A program made the translations under genes and the position numbers. This document shows positions 5,519 to 5,670 of a DNA stretch of 5,670 nucleotides, in pieces. The stretch lies in the NCBI GenBank assembly GCA_003510325.1, contig DONB01000102.1, positions 3,358-9,027 on the forward strand, read 5' to 3'. The notes below the pieces were generated by a model that saw only the letters and a list, made by a program, of their open reading frames with translations, searched no databases and was not told where the DNA came from. The DNA comes from Thiobacillus sp. Its GTDB lineage: Bacteria; Pseudomonadota; Gammaproteobacteria; Burkholderiales; Thiobacillaceae. The first letter of the stretch is position 1, and every line of letters begins with the position of its first letter.

Positions 5519-5670
5519 CCGTTGAACGTCTCGTTCGCATCATTGCGGGCTTTTTCATCATGCTGTCGCTGGCCCTGGCGCATTTTTCCGGCAGCGTCGA
5601 CATGAGCCAGATATCCTGGCTGTGGTTCACCGCCTTCGTCGGCTTCAACCTGTTCCAGTCCGGCATCACC
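5515..5670 (+). CDS. DUF2892 / YgaP-like small inner-membrane protein, N-terminal part (cut by window edge)
   Basis: The 52 visible residues begin MTVERLVRIIAGFFIMLSLA and end WFTAFVGFNLFQSGIT. This is the typical pattern of DUF2892: an amphipathic VERLVRIIAG start, one hydrophobic helix (about 8-24), a short loop, then a second helix (about 34-50) leading to NLFQS. Family members are usually about 65-75 residues, with a Cys-containing FCP-like motif shortly after this point, so only the end is missing. In E. coli YgaP this domain is fused to a rhodanese domain and the protein handles sulfur transfer. Here at least the N-terminus is the membrane part alone. Its ATG overlaps the pump stop codon, so it belongs to the same operon. 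A role beside an RND pump is not established; the link to sulfur chemistry is inferred from the family and from the BigR-like regulator. Confidence 0.85.
   Translation, partial: MTVERLVRIIAGFFIMLSLALAHFSGSVDMSQISWLWFTAFVGFNLFQSGIT

Noticed and set aside
1..5670. Search by eye for CRISPR arrays, tRNA or rRNA genes, insertion sequences and attachment sites
   Set aside because: No regularly spaced repeats, tRNA-like cloverleaf, transposase motif or terminal repeats were seen. The window is nearly all accounted for by the listed genes and two short promoter regions.

Overview
The window looks like chromosomal DNA of a Gram-negative proteobacterium. Coding regions are GC-rich, with codons ending mostly in C or G. 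The tripartite-type RND efflux genes imply two membranes, and the style of the proteins is most like sulfur-metabolising or environmental Betaproteobacteria. That taxonomic guess is inference; nothing here is diagnostic.

Layout. Positions 1-500 (minus strand) hold the first 166 codons of gpmI, the cofactor-independent phosphoglycerate mutase of glycolysis, cut by the window edge. Positions 501-672 are a short AT-rich divergent promoter region. Positions 673-1002 (plus) encode a small ArsR-family repressor, closed by a clear intrinsic terminator at 1028-1060. A second AT-rich promoter patch at about 1182-1213 follows, then three tightly packed plus-strand genes: a periplasmic adaptor (membrane fusion) protein (1238-2287), a 1072-residue RND inner-membrane pump (2300-5518), and the first 52 codons of a small DUF2892/YgaP-like membrane protein (5515 to the window end). 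The RND and DUF2892 genes overlap by 4 bases (ATGA).

How the genes may work together. The repressor lacks the usual arsenic/metal cysteine motif. It has instead exactly two cysteines, C39 and C105, placed like the dithiol pair of the persulfide-sensing repressors BigR, SqrR and YgaV. DUF2892 is the membrane domain found in E. coli YgaP, a sulfur-transfer protein encoded beside ygaV. The efflux promoter carries a near-perfect 16-bp palindrome over its predicted -10 box, and an ATATGC core is shared with the region upstream of the repressor gene. The simplest reading is a reactive-sulfur- (or thiol-oxidation-) responsive RND efflux operon with a DUF2892 partner. The gene families and DNA elements are read from the sequence; the inducer, the exported substrate and the regulatory link are inference. 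No outer-membrane channel gene lies in the window, but the operon runs off the right edge.
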